Origin: Streptomyces davaonensis JCM 4913
GTDB lineage: Bacteria > Actinomycetota > Actinomycetes > Streptomycetales > Streptomycetaceae
Assembly: GCF_000349325.1 (NCBI RefSeq)
Contig: NC_020504.1
Location: 3,878,053-3,942,052 of the forward strand
Direction of reading: 5' to 3'
Length of the DNA: 64,000 nt
The notes beneath the pieces are model-generated. The model saw nothing but the letters and a program-made list of their open reading frames with translations, did no database searches and was not told the origin of the DNA. The position numbers and the translations under genes are program-made. Of this stretch, positions 18,357 to 26,752 are shown one piece after another (position 1 is the first letter of the stretch; every line of letters starts with the position of its first letter).

Positions 18357-19330
18357 TTGACTGTCTCCTTGTCGGTCTCGGCGTTCTTCTCCTCGGCGAT
18401 GTGTCCGGTCAGGGAGAGGAAGACGTCGTCGAGGGTGGGGCGGCGCAGGCCGATGTCGTCGATCTCGATGCCTCGGGTGTCCAGCTCGCGGATGACCTCG
18501 GCGAGCAGCTTGGCCCCGCCGGTCACCGGGACGGTGAGCATGCGCATGTGATCCTCGACGGTGGTCTCGCCCTTGCCGAAGCCGCTGAGCACCTCCGCGG
18601 CCGTCGCCATGTGCTCGCGCTCGTGCACCACGACCTCCACGCGCTCGCCGCCGGTGCGGGCCTTGAGCTGGTCGGAGGTGCCCTGGGCGATGACATGGCC
18701 GTGGTCCACCACCGCGATGTCATGGGCGAGGTGATCGGCCTCCTCCAGATACTGCGTGGTCAGCAGCAGCGTCGTCCCGCCGGAGACGAGCTTCTTGATG
18801 ACCTCCCACAGCAGTTGCCGGTTGCGCGGGTCGAGGCCGGTCGTCGGCTCGTCCATGAACATCACGGGCGGCGAGACCACCAGGGCGGCGGCGAGGTCGA
18901 GGCGGCGGCGCATACCGCCGGAGTAGGTCTTGGTGGGGCGGTCGGCGGCGTCCGCGAGGTCGAACTGCTCCAGCAGCTCCTGCGCGCGGGCCTTCGCGGC
19001 CTTCGCCCTCATCTGGTAGAGCCGGCCGACCATCTGGAGGTTCTCGCGGCCGGTGAGGTACTCGTCGACCGCCGCGAACTGGCCGGACAGACCGATGGAA
19101 CGGCGCACGGCGTCGGGGTGCTTGAGCACGTCGACTCCGGCGACGACGGCCTTGCCGCTGTCGGGGCGCAGCAGGGTCGTCAGACAGCGGACGGTGGTGG
19201 TCTTGCCCGCGCCGTTCGGCCCGAGCAGGCCCAGGACGGTGCCCTCGGGCACATCGAGGTCGACACCGTCCAGTGCCCTTACGTCGCCGAAGGTCTTCAC
19301 CAGACCTTCGGCATGGATGGCGCCTGGCAT
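18353..19330 (-). CDS. ABC exporter ATP-binding protein (DrrA-like)
   Basis: 325 residues. Walker A GPNGAGKTT, Q-loop region IGLSGQFAAVDEYLTG, signature YSGGMRRRLDLAAAL and Walker B VMFMDEPTTGLD are all intact, and the C-terminal part (KLLAEVIRELDTRGIEIDDI) is the DUF4162-type extension of DrrA-like ATPases. It powers the permease encoded next. The chosen ATG of MPGAIHAEG has GGAGA upstream; in-frame codons further up fall in an AT-richer promoter stretch. No regulator is adjacent on the same strand. Confidence 0.9.
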   Translation of the reverse strand: MPGAIHAEGLVKTFGDVRALDGVDLDVPEGTVLGLLGPNGAGKTTTVRCLTTLLRPDSGKAVVAGVDVLKHPDAVRRSIGLSGQFAAVDEYLTGRENLQMVGRLYQMRAKAAKARAQELLEQFDLADAADRPTKTYSGGMRRRLDLAAALVVSPPVMFMDEPTTGLDPRNRQLLWEVIKKLVSGGTTLLLTTQYLEEADHLAHDIAVVDHGHVIAQGTSDQLKARTGGERVEVVVHEREHMATAAEVLSGFGKGETTVEDHMRMLTVPVTGGAKLLAEVIRELDTRGIEIDDIGLRRPTLDDVFLSLTGHIAEEKNAETDKETVK

Positions 19331-19469
19331 ATGAGTCTCCACGTCGTCGGGGAATCGGAATCTTCGGTCGGCCTGGATGTGCACAGCCTGGATTCGTACA
19401 CACACCATAACGCGATGTATCGCGTCTCACAATGCACTTGCTCGAACGAGTGAACGCGAGCCGCTGACC

Positions 19470-20699
19470 TCAGTCGATGACCGTGTAACCGGCCTCGCGC
19501 AACGCCTGGCCGACCTCGGCGCAGTGCGCCGGACCCTTCGTCTCCAGGTGCAGTTCGACCTCCGCCTCCGTGAGCCCGAGCCGGGGATCGGTCCGTACGT
19601 GGCTCACGTCGAGGACGTTGGCGTCGACCACGGTCAGCACCCCGAGAAGCGTGGCAAGGGCGCCCGGCCGGTCCGTCAGCCGCAGCCGTACGGCCAGGTA
19701 GCGGCCCTGCGCCGCCATGCCGTGCCGCAGCACCCGCTCCATCAGCACCGGGTCCACATTGCCGCCGGAGAGCACCGCGACGACCGGGCCCTCGAAGGCG
19801 CCGGGCTCGCTCAGCAGCGCCGCGACCGGGCTCGCCCCGGCCGGCTCCACGACCAGCTTGGCCCGTTCCAGACAGAGCAGCAAGGCTGTGGACAGCTCGT
19901 CCTCGGTGACCGTGCGGACCTCGTCCAGCAGCTCGCCGATGATCCGGAACGGCACATCGCCGGGCCGCCCGACCTTGATACCGTCCGCCATCGTCGCCGG
20001 GTTCTTCACCGACACCGGATGCCCGGCAGCCAGCGAGGGCGGATACGCGGCGGCGCCCGCCGCCTGCACTCCCACGATCCGCACATCGGGCCGCAGCGCC
20101 TTCACCGCGACCGCGATACCGGCCGCGAGACCGCCGCCGCCGATGCCGACGACGATCGTGCGCACCTCCGGGCACTGCTCCAGGATCTCCAGGCCGACCG
20201 TGCCCTGGCCCGCGATGACGTCGGGGTGGTCGAAGGGGTGGATGAACACCGCGCCGGTCTCGGCCGCGTACTCCTCGGCGGCGGCCAGTGTCTCGTCGAC
20301 CACCTGGCCGTGCAGCCGCACCTCCGCGCCGTACTCCCGGGTCGCGCTGATCTTCGGCAGCGGGGCGCCCTTCGGCATGAACACGGTCGAGCGGACCCCG
20401 AGCAGCGCCGAAGCGAGCGCGACGCCCTGCGCGTGGTTGCCCGCGCTGGCCGCCACGACACCGGCGGCCCGCTCCTCCGGCAGCAGCCCGGCGATCCGGA
20501 CATAGGCCCCGCGCAGCTTGAACGAACCGGTCCGCTGGAGGTTCTCGCACTTGAAGTGCACCGGCGCGCCCACGAGCTGGGACAGGTGCCTGCTGCCCTC
20601 CATCGCGGTCATCCGCGCCACACCCGTGAGCATCTTCTGCGCGCCGCGCACGTCGTCGAGCGTGACCGGCGGCAACAGGTCGGCCTTGCGGTAGTTCAT
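19470..20699 (-). CDS. ilvA: threonine dehydratase with ACT domain
   Basis: 409 residues. PLP enzyme deaminating L-threonine to 2-oxobutyrate, the first step toward isoleucine or threonine catabolism. The PLP lysine is in RTGSFKLRGAY, the phosphate-binding glycine loop in VGIGGGGLAAG. One C-terminal ACT domain of about 80 residues (VRLRLTDRPGALATLLGVLT) gives ligand control. A single ACT domain and this length fit the catabolic/TdcB-like long form as well as short IlvA, so the pathway role is not certain. Divergent from a MarR gene. Confidence 0.9.
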   Translation of the reverse strand: MNYRKADLLPPVTLDDVRGAQKMLTGVARMTAMEGSRHLSQLVGAPVHFKCENLQRTGSFKLRGAYVRIAGLLPEERAAGVVAASAGNHAQGVALASALLGVRSTVFMPKGAPLPKISATREYGAEVRLHGQVVDETLAAAEEYAAETGAVFIHPFDHPDVIAGQGTVGLEILEQCPEVRTIVVGIGGGGLAAGIAVAVKALRPDVRIVGVQAAGAAAYPPSLAAGHPVSVKNPATMADGIKVGRPGDVPFRIIGELLDEVRTVTEDELSTALLLCLERAKLVVEPAGASPVAALLSEPGAFEGPVVAVLSGGNVDPVLMERVLRHGMAAQGRYLAVRLRLTDRPGALATLLGVLTVVDANVLDVSHVRTDPRLGLTEAEVELHLETKGPAHCAEVGQALREAGYTVID

Positions 20700-20716
20700 G
20701 ACTCAAGTCTCGCAGT

Positions 20717-20741
20717 TCACACTCGAACGCCGCCGGTGTGA
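20717..20741. promoter_or_regulatory. inverted repeat between ilvA and marR
   Basis: TCACAC (20717-20722) and GTGTGA (20736-20741), 13 bases apart, lie just upstream of the ilvA start in the ilvA/marR gap. It could be an operator for the divergent MarR protein or another regulator. Evidence is only the symmetry. Confidence 0.3.
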
Positions 20742-20842
20742 CCGACCACCGAGACGGGTTTTCACAGCGCAGGTACGGCCCGCCTTCCGGCCGCGTACCC
20801 TGTCCCCCAACCCAGCAGTCCTCATGAAGTGAGCCTCCGGCC

Positions 20843-21367
20843 ATGCCCACAACACCTGAAATGTCGATGGACATGTCGACCGTCGGTGACACCGGTCTCC
20901 TCGACACCCTCCAGCACGAGGTGGCGGTGTTCGCCCGCCGTGCCGAACAGACCCGGCTCGGCGGGGTGGGGCAGGTGCGCAACTCCATGGACCGCGCCGC
21001 CTACCTGCTGCTCAACCGCCTCGACAAGGAAGGCCCCATGGGGGTCAAGGCGCTCGCCGCGAGCATGGGCATCGACTCCTCGACGGTCACCCGGCAGGTG
21101 GCTCCGCTCGTCGACACCGGGCTCGTCAAGCGCACCTCGCACCCCGAGGACGGCCGGGCCGTGGTGCTTCAGCTCTCCCCGCGCGGGCAGTCCCGGCTGG
21201 AGGAAGTGCGATCCTCCAGGCGTCAGTTGATGGCCGAGCTGACACACGACTGGGCGCCGGAGGAGCGCGTGGCCTTCTGCACGCTCCTCACGCGCTTCAA
21301 CACCGCGCTGTCCACTCGCATGGCCGCCCACGGCATGCCCGGAGCGGAGCCGACCCCGGCCTCCTGA
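20843..21367 (+). CDS. MarR family transcriptional regulator
   Basis: 174 residues. The winged helix is clear: NRLDKEGPMGVKALAASMGI, STVTRQVAPLVDTGLVKRTS and the wing HPEDGRAVVLQLSPRGQ. Flanking helices would form the dimer. A TACCCT -10-like hexamer lies at 20796-20801. It faces away from ilvA across 143 bp. Its target and ligand are unknown; autoregulation is usual for the family. ATG 20843 is used; an ATG 18 bases downstream is possible. Confidence 0.85.
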   Translation: MPTTPEMSMDMSTVGDTGLLDTLQHEVAVFARRAEQTRLGGVGQVRNSMDRAAYLLLNRLDKEGPMGVKALAASMGIDSSTVTRQVAPLVDTGLVKRTSHPEDGRAVVLQLSPRGQSRLEEVRSSRRQLMAELTHDWAPEERVAFCTLLTRFNTALSTRMAAHGMPGAEPTPAS

Positions 21368-21518
21368 ATCCGCAGAGTCCGCGGCTCCGCACGCGCGTGC
21401 CGCCCGACTCTTGACCCTGGGCCGCCCCTGGGCCTCATATGAGATCGGGTCCCCTGCGTACGTCCGTACGTGGCCGGGATCCGACCACTCAGGGGGTCGC
21501 CCTCAGGCAGGAGGCGCG

Positions 21519-22022
21519 GTGCGAGAACGGCTTGTGTCCCAAGACGCCCGCCGGGCCCGGGAGTTCCGGGCGTTCGTCGCGGGCGCCGCGGGCCGGCTGC
21601 TGCACACCGCCACGCTGCTCACGGCGGAGGCACCGGCCGACAACCCACGCGCGCGGCGTTTGCTGACGCTCTCCCTCGCCCATACGTACGCGTGCTGGGA
21701 CCGGCTGCGCGGCGAGGACCCCTACGACCACGCCCGTCAGTATCTGGCCGGACGCTACGCGCGGGGAGCGTGGCACCAGTACGGCGGATTCGGCCGGGCC
21801 CGCCCGCACCCGGACAGCCCGCTGGCCGTGCTCGGTCCCCAGGAGCGCCTGATCCTCGTGCTCAGGCTGTACGAAGGGGTCGCCGAGGAGCAGACGGCGG
21901 CCCTGCTCGGCCTGCCCGTCGAGCGGGTGCGCACGATCTGCGACCGGGCCACCGCGACCCTGCTGCACCCACCGCGGGGGCCCGCACCGGCGGTCGTCCG
22001 CGCGAGGGCGGCGACGCCATGA
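21519..22022 (+). CDS. sigma-70-like protein with weak region 2
   Basis: 167 residues. The C-terminal part, LGPQERLILVLRLYEGVAEE then ALLGLPVERVRTICDRATA, is a sigma region 4 helix-turn-helix. The N-terminal 90 residues are helical and lie where region 2 belongs but lack the usual conserved motif, so core-polymerase or -10 binding is doubtful. GTG 21519 has AGGAGG about 8 bases upstream; the frame is open farther up without such a signal. Its stop overlaps the next start (ATGA), pairing it with a small membrane protein, as in ECF sigma/anti-sigma modules. Confidence 0.65.
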   Translation: MRERLVSQDARRAREFRAFVAGAAGRLLHTATLLTAEAPADNPRARRLLTLSLAHTYACWDRLRGEDPYDHARQYLAGRYARGAWHQYGGFGRARPHPDSPLAVLGPQERLILVLRLYEGVAEEQTAALLGLPVERVRTICDRATATLLHPPRGPAPAVVRARAATP

Positions 22023-22267
22023 ACCGGTCCGAACGCGAGGCCGCCGCACGGCGGATCATGGAGCGCACCGCACCGGTCGTACCGCCCGATCTGTGCGCGG
22101 AGGCCGTCCGGCGCGGCGGCCGGATGCTGCGCCGCCGCAGGATCGCACTGCGGCTGATGTGGCTGCTGATGTTCGCCGCGACGGTGGCGTTCGTGGTGTG
22201 GGCGCTGATGGCGCGCCCGTGGGTGGAGCCACCGTCGGAGGTGACTCCACCGCTCACCGGCTGGTGA
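22019..22267 (+). CDS. small membrane protein coupled to the sigma-like gene
   Basis: 82 residues: about 45 basic cytoplasmic residues (EREAAARRIMERTAPVVPPD, RRGGRMLRRRR), one membrane helix (LMWLLMFAATVAFVVWALM) and a short Pro-rich tail. ATG 22019 overlaps the preceding stop by 4 bp. The size and coupling suggest a membrane tether or anti-sigma-like partner of the sigma-like protein; no known domain is visible. Confidence 0.65.
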   Translation: MNRSEREAAARRIMERTAPVVPPDLCAEAVRRGGRMLRRRRIALRLMWLLMFAATVAFVVWALMARPWVEPPSEVTPPLTGW

Positions 22268-22283
22268 ACCCTCGCAAAGGGGC

Positions 22284-23438
22284 TCAGCCGAGCGCCTGCT
22301 GAAGGTCCTCCAGCAGGTCCTCCACGTTCTCGATGCCCACGGACAGGCGGACGAGATCGGCCGGCACCTCGAGGGCCGAACCGGCGGCCGAGGCGTGCGT
22401 CATGCGGCCCGGGTGCTCGATCAGCGACTCGACACCGCCGAGGGACTCGCCGAGCGTGAACACCTTGGCGCGGTTGCAGACCTCGACGGCCGCCTCCTCG
22501 CCGCCCGCCACCTGGAAGGAGACCATGCCGCCGAACGCCTTCATCTGCTTGGCGGCGACCTCGTGGCCGGGGTGCTCGGGCAGCCCCGGGTAGAGCACCT
22601 TCGTCACGCGCGCGTGCCGGGAGAGCATGTCGGCGACCTTGGTGGCGTTCTCGCTGTGCCGGTCCATGCGCACCGAAAGCGTCTTGGTGCCGCGCAGCAC
22701 GAGCCAGGAGTCGAAGGGCCCGGCGACCGCGCCCATCGCGTTCTGATGGAAGGCCAGTTCCTCGCCGAGGCCCTCGTCGCTCACGATCAGCGCGCCGCCG
22801 ACGACGTCGGAGTGACCGCCCATGTACTTGGTCAGGGAGTGGACCACGACATCGGCGCCGAGCGACAGCGGCTGCTGGAGGTAGGGCGTGGCGAAGGTGT
22901 TGTCGACGACGAGCTTCGCGCCCGCGTCCCGGGCGATCTGGGCGACCGTGGCGATGTCGGTGATGCCGAGCAGCGGGTTGGAGGGGGTCTCCACCCACAC
23001 GGCCTTGGTCTTCGGGGTGATGGCCGCCCGGACGGCGGCGGGGTCGCTGGTGTCGGCGACCGACCACTCCACGCCCCAGCGGGCGACGACCTTCGCGAAG
23101 AGCCGGAAGGTGCCGCCGTACGCGTCGTTCGGGATGACCACGTGGTCGCCGGGGCTGAGCAGCGTACGCAGCAGGCAGTCCTCGGCCGCAAGACCGGATG
23201 CGAACGCGAGCCCGCGACGGCCGCCCTCCAGGGCGGCGAGGTTCTCTTCCAGGGCGGTCCTGGTGGGGTTGGCGCTACGGCTGTACTCGTAGCCGCCGCG
23301 CAGGCCGCCGACGCCGTCCTGCTTGTAGGTCGAGACCTGGTAGATGGGCGGGACGACCGCACCGGTGAGGGGGTCCGCCGTGTTGCCCGCGTGGATGGCG
23401 AGCGTCTCGAAGTGCTGACTGATGTGCCTGTCGCTCAT
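22284..23438 (-). CDS. metB: cystathionine gamma-synthase/lyase, PLP-dependent
   Basis: 384 residues of the Cys/Met metabolism PLP family. The PLP lysine lies in VHSLTKYMGGHSDVVGG, and the N-terminus SQHFETLAIHAGNTADPLTG plus the YEYSRSANPTR loop are typical. It joins O-acyl homoserine to cysteine (synthase) or splits cystathionine (lyase); the sequence by eye does not separate these. It is most often annotated as synthase in Streptomyces, hence the symbol. Single gene, divergent from a membrane protein gene across a gap holding two DnaA-box-like sites. Confidence 0.8.
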   Translation of the reverse strand: MSDRHISQHFETLAIHAGNTADPLTGAVVPPIYQVSTYKQDGVGGLRGGYEYSRSANPTRTALEENLAALEGGRRGLAFASGLAAEDCLLRTLLSPGDHVVIPNDAYGGTFRLFAKVVARWGVEWSVADTSDPAAVRAAITPKTKAVWVETPSNPLLGITDIATVAQIARDAGAKLVVDNTFATPYLQQPLSLGADVVVHSLTKYMGGHSDVVGGALIVSDEGLGEELAFHQNAMGAVAGPFDSWLVLRGTKTLSVRMDRHSENATKVADMLSRHARVTKVLYPGLPEHPGHEVAAKQMKAFGGMVSFQVAGGEEAAVEVCNRAKVFTLGESLGGVESLIEHPGRMTHASAAGSALEVPADLVRLSVGIENVEDLLEDLQQALG

Positions 23439-23485
23439 GGGTCACGAGCGTAGTGCTCCTACGGCTCTGATGACGGACGGAGCGG

Positions 23486-23508
23486 TTATCCACAGACCGT
23501 TGTCCACA
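23486..23508 (+). promoter_or_regulatory. two DnaA-box-like sites
   Basis: TTATCCACA (23486-23494) and TTGTCCACA (23500-23508) lie in the same orientation, 14 bases start to start. The second matches the Streptomyces DnaA box consensus and the first the classical E. coli one. They sit in the 121-bp gap between the divergent metB and the following gene. No oriC-like cluster surrounds them, so they may titrate DnaA or let DnaA regulate one of the flanking genes. Confidence 0.55.
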
Positions 23509-23559
23509 GGTCGCGGACCGGGTTGGCCAATTGTCAGCGCGGTCTGGAACCCTTGAGGC

Positions 23560-24678
23560 ATGGAGATTCTCTTGGTCCTGTGGGCACTGCTCATGATCGG
23601 CTTCGTGGTGCTGCCGTTCATGCGCCGCCGCCGGGGCATGATCGAGCAGGTCCCGGCGGGCCACCCGGACGCCGCGGACCCCGAGAACTACGGCTTCGCA
23701 CGGCAGGAGGAGCTGGACGTCCGCATGCCGGGTCCCGACCAGGACCTGCTGGACGTACTGGACCTGGTGCAGCGCAGCCAGGACTATCGCGCGGCCGGGC
23801 AGCTCCTCGCGGGCACCGAGGCCGCCGGCGAACGGCGCTGGCAGCGGGTGCAGGCCTTCGCGGGCGCCGCCTCCCTGGAGCTCCAGCAGCGGCCGGGCGG
23901 GGTCAGTGACGCGCCAGGCGGACAGTGGCTGCGGGTGTGGCGGGCCGAGCAGCCCAAGGATGCGGGCGGCGCGGCGGTCCACGCCGAGTTCCTGGTGCAG
24001 CAGGCCTGGCGCACCGCGACGCCCGGCACGGACGAGTTCCGGATCATCATGGAGGAGGCCAGGGCGGCCTGCGGCGAGGCGGCGCTGCTCGCCCCCGGCG
24101 ACCCGATCCCGTACATCGTCGAGCTGTCGGTGGCGCGTGGCCTCGCCTACACCCAGCCGGAGTTCGAGCAGGTCTGGCTGAAGATCCTGGACCGCGCGCC
24201 GAACCACATGGGCGCCCATCTGGCCGCGCTGCACTACTGGTGCGAGAAGTGGCACGGCTCGCGCGAGCAGGCGTACGGCTTCGCGGAGGCCGCCGCGGCC
24301 CGCGCGCCGCAGGGCTCGCTGCTCGCGGCGATGCCGCTGTTCGCGGTGTTCGAGCATCTGCCCGAGGTCAACCTGGTCAGCGGCTTCTACCAGAGCGAGG
24401 TCGTCACCAAGGCGATCCACGGCGCGCTGCACGCGGTCCACTCGGCCCGCGCGGACGACCCGATGCTCGCCCACGTCCGCCATCTGCTGGTGTTCTTCCT
24501 GGTCCGCGCCGAGCGCTGGGCGGAGGCCATGAACCAGCTGATACACGTCGACGGCCATGTCGGCGCCCTGCCCTGGACGCTGTCCGCGGACCCGGCGGCC
24601 GAGTTCGCGGTGTACCGCGCGCTGGCGGTCGCGGGCTACGAGGCGAACGGCGGCAGCCCGGCGACGCTCCCGCACTGA
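23560..24678 (+). CDS. membrane-anchored helical repeat protein of unknown function
   Basis: 372 residues. One N-terminal membrane helix (ILLVLWALLMIGFVVLPFM) followed by RRRR orients the rest to the cytoplasm. The body is alpha-helical with degenerate TPR-like pairs (LIHVDGHVGALPWTL, GLAYTQPEFEQVWLKILDRA, HMGAHLAALHYWCEKWHGSR) and resembles the DUF4034 group. No catalytic motif is visible. It is a single gene; a hairpin at 24746-24771 closes it. Confidence 0.75.
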   Translation: MEILLVLWALLMIGFVVLPFMRRRRGMIEQVPAGHPDAADPENYGFARQEELDVRMPGPDQDLLDVLDLVQRSQDYRAAGQLLAGTEAAGERRWQRVQAFAGAASLELQQRPGGVSDAPGGQWLRVWRAEQPKDAGGAAVHAEFLVQQAWRTATPGTDEFRIIMEEARAACGEAALLAPGDPIPYIVELSVARGLAYTQPEFEQVWLKILDRAPNHMGAHLAALHYWCEKWHGSREQAYGFAEAAAARAPQGSLLAAMPLFAVFEHLPEVNLVSGFYQSEVVTKAIHGALHAVHSARADDPMLAHVRHLLVFFLVRAERWAEAMNQLIHVDGHVGALPWTLSADPAAEFAVYRALAVAGYEANGGSPATLPH

Positions 24679-24679
24679 A

Positions 24680-24735
24680 CGCACGGACGCACGGACGCCC
24701 AGCGCCCAGCGCCTACGCCCAGCGCCGAGCGCCGC
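24680..24735 (+). repeat. short imperfect tandem repeats
   Basis: CGCACGGA occurs twice, then an imperfect 7-bp unit GCCCAGC or a variant occurs about five times. The tract lies between the membrane protein gene and the terminator. It looks like slippage-generated sequence without coding potential. Confidence 0.5.
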
Positions 24736-24745
24736 AAGACTCGGG

Positions 24746-24771
24746 CGGCCCCGCCTCATCGCGCGGGGCCG
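24746..24771. terminator. bidirectional hairpin between convergent genes
   Basis: Nine-bp arms CGGCCCCGC and GCGGGGCCG enclose an 8-base loop 68 bp after the membrane protein gene and 8 bp before the msrA stop. It should terminate both convergent transcripts. Confidence 0.6.
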
Positions 24772-24779
24772 TCCCCCGC

Positions 24780-25292
24780 TCAGCCCTCCGCGCGGGCGGG
24801 CAGTCGCCAACCCGGGCGCGGGAAGTGGCAGGTGTAGCCGTTCGGGTAGCGCTGGAGGTAGTCCTGGTGCTCCGGCTCGGCCTCCCAGAAGGGGCCGACC
24901 GGCTCCACCTCGGTGACAACCTTTCCGGGCCACAGTCCGGAGGCGTCCACATCCGCGATCGTGTCCTCGGCGATCCGCTTCTGCGCGTCGTCCACGTAGT
25001 AGATCGCCGAGCGGTAGCTGAGCCCGATGTCGTTGCCCTGCCGGTTCTTGGTGCTCGGGTCGTGGATCTGGAAGAAGAACTCCAGGAGCGCGCGGTAATC
25101 GGTCTGCTCGGGGTCGTAGAGGATCTCGATGGCCTCCGCGTGCGTGCCGTGGTTGCGGTACGTCGCGTTCGGCACATCACCGCCGGTGTATCCGACCCGG
25201 GTCGACGTCACGCCGGGGAGCCGACGGATCAGCTCCTCCATCCCCCAGAAACATCCACCGGCCAGCACGGCCCTCTGCGTCTGCCCAGCCAT
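24780..25292 (-). CDS. msrA: peptide methionine (S)-sulfoxide reductase MsrA
   Basis: 170 residues. Reduces the S epimer of methionine sulfoxide in proteins and free Met using a thiol donor. The catalytic motif GGCFWGMEE places the nucleophile at Cys14; [40 protein letters not shown] and a C-terminal GYTCHFPRP (possible resolving Cys) follow the family. The ATG of MAGQTQ fits the family length; the frame is open upstream but lies over the next gene. Confidence 0.95.
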   Translation of the reverse strand: MAGQTQRAVLAGGCFWGMEELIRRLPGVTSTRVGYTGGDVPNATYRNHGTHAEAIEILYDPEQTDYRALLEFFFQIHDPSTKNRQGNDIGLSYRSAIYYVDDAQKRIAEDTIADVDASGLWPGKVVTEVEPVGPFWEAEPEHQDYLQRYPNGYTCHFPRPGWRLPARAEG

Positions 25293-25406
25293 TACGGCCC
25301 CTCCAATGTCAGTCGGCTCGGTCACTGCCCTCAACGCACGACGGTTCCGAGCGATTCCGCACCGGCGGTCTCCGGCTTTGTCAGTGGTGACGGCTACGGT
25401 GTCGCG

Positions 25407-26675
25407 GTGACCGTCATAGAGATCTTGGCTCGGGCGCGAACCAGTGGTGGGGCGCCTGTCGAGCGGCTTGTGTGTCATCCGCGGCTTCCTCTGGTCGCCG
25501 GGTTGGACTCGGAGCGGCCCGCCGTGCGGGTGTGGGACTTCGGGGCCGGGCAGTTGCGCGAGGCCGGGGGTGCGGGCGGCGAGTCCGACGCGTACGGCGA
25601 TGCCCTGGGGTGGGAGCGGCACCGCCGGATTCCTGTTCCGGCATGGCACCCGGAGCGGGCCGAACTGCTGATCGCGGGCGAGGAAGGGGTCCTGAGGTGG
25701 ACTCCCGAAGGGGTCTGCGACGCCGACGGGATTCCTGACGGCGCCGAGTATCAGAATCTGGCGTTCAGTCCCGATGGGCGGACCCTCTGGGCCTCGCCCC
25801 CTGCCGCCGCCGAGGACGACTCCTACGAGCAGTCCGACGCCGTCGATCTCGACACGGGGGCCGTGGTGGCCGGGCCGTGGTGGGACACGGGGGTCGCCGA
25901 GCACCCGGGAGGCGGGCTCGTCCTCACCTTCAGCAGCGACCAGGGCGCCACACACGGCCTCTTCGCCCGAGTACAGCACGGTCCGGACAGCGCGGGCACT
26001 CCGCTACGGGTGCTCCAGCGGGCCCTGATCCTGGACTGCGACGGCTACGAGAAACCCGTGTTCAGCGCTGACGGACGCCGCTTCGCGATCCGCGGCAACG
26101 CCTACGACAACTCCGTGGACGTCTTCGCCTTCCCCTCCCTGGAGCGCGTCCTGTCGACCACCCTCGGCGACCCCAGCCCGGGGTATCCGTATCCGCCGGA
26201 ATGGCTGGAGCGGATGCATGCCTGGTCGCGGCACAACCTCGCGTTCGGCTCCGATCCGGGCGTGCTCTGGGTGGGCACGCCGAAGGGGACGCTCGTAGCC
26301 CTCGATCTCGACAGCCAGGAAGGCGAGGAGCACAAAGTCCTCGACGGCTCGCCGGTCACCGCGCTCACCGCGACCGCGGCCGGTGAACTCCTCGTCGCCA
26401 CCGCAGCCGGTGAACTCGCCCTGCTGTCCGCGCCCGGCCGCACCGCGGACCCCGACACCGCGAAGTCCGCCGTGGCCGCGTTCCTGGACAGCACCTCCGA
26501 GATCCCCGAGGACGCCTACGAGGCCGATGCCCTGGAGGAACACCTCGTCGTGACCGACGGGTTCCGGACCTGGTCGGCGGCCGATCTGGACGCGGCGGAC
26601 TCCGCGACCGACGCCGACCCGAGCTGGCTCCAGATCCAGGTGGCCGTCAACAGCCTGCGGGACCAGGAGCCCTAG
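25407..26675 (+). CDS. WD40-like beta-propeller protein of unknown function
   Basis: 422 residues, cytoplasmic, with several WD40/YVTN-like blades: [19 protein letters not shown] then [98 protein letters not shown]. The blade spacing supports a six- or seven-blade propeller. The C-terminus is acidic. GTG 25407 is chosen because the protein aligns internally from there; a clear ribosome-binding site is not seen. A protein-interaction scaffold is likely; partner unknown. Confidence 0.7.
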   Translation: MTVIEILARARTSGGAPVERLVCHPRLPLVAGLDSERPAVRVWDFGAGQLREAGGAGGESDAYGDALGWERHRRIPVPAWHPERAELLIAGEEGVLRWTPEGVCDADGIPDGAEYQNLAFSPDGRTLWASPPAAAEDDSYEQSDAVDLDTGAVVAGPWWDTGVAEHPGGGLVLTFSSDQGATHGLFARVQHGPDSAGTPLRVLQRALILDCDGYEKPVFSADGRRFAIRGNAYDNSVDVFAFPSLERVLSTTLGDPSPGYPYPPEWLERMHAWSRHNLAFGSDPGVLWVGTPKGTLVALDLDSQEGEEHKVLDGSPVTALTATAAGELLVATAAGELALLSAPGRTADPDTAKSAVAAFLDSTSEIPEDAYEADALEEHLVVTDGFRTWSAADLDAADSATDADPSWLQIQVAVNSLRDQEP

Positions 26676-26752
26676 AAGACCAAGCCCCCGAGAAGACCAG
26701 AACCCCGGGAATTCGGTTGCGCCCCGGCCCGCCGTGCGGGCTTCATAGCGGC

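Noticed and set aside
20700..23559. Riboswitch or T-box leader before ilvA or metB
   Set aside because: Leaders are too short and no conserved riboswitch or T-box element could be recognised.
24680..24735. Short repeats considered as a CRISPR array
   Set aside because: Units are 7-8 bp without spacers of constant size; this is simple-sequence slippage.
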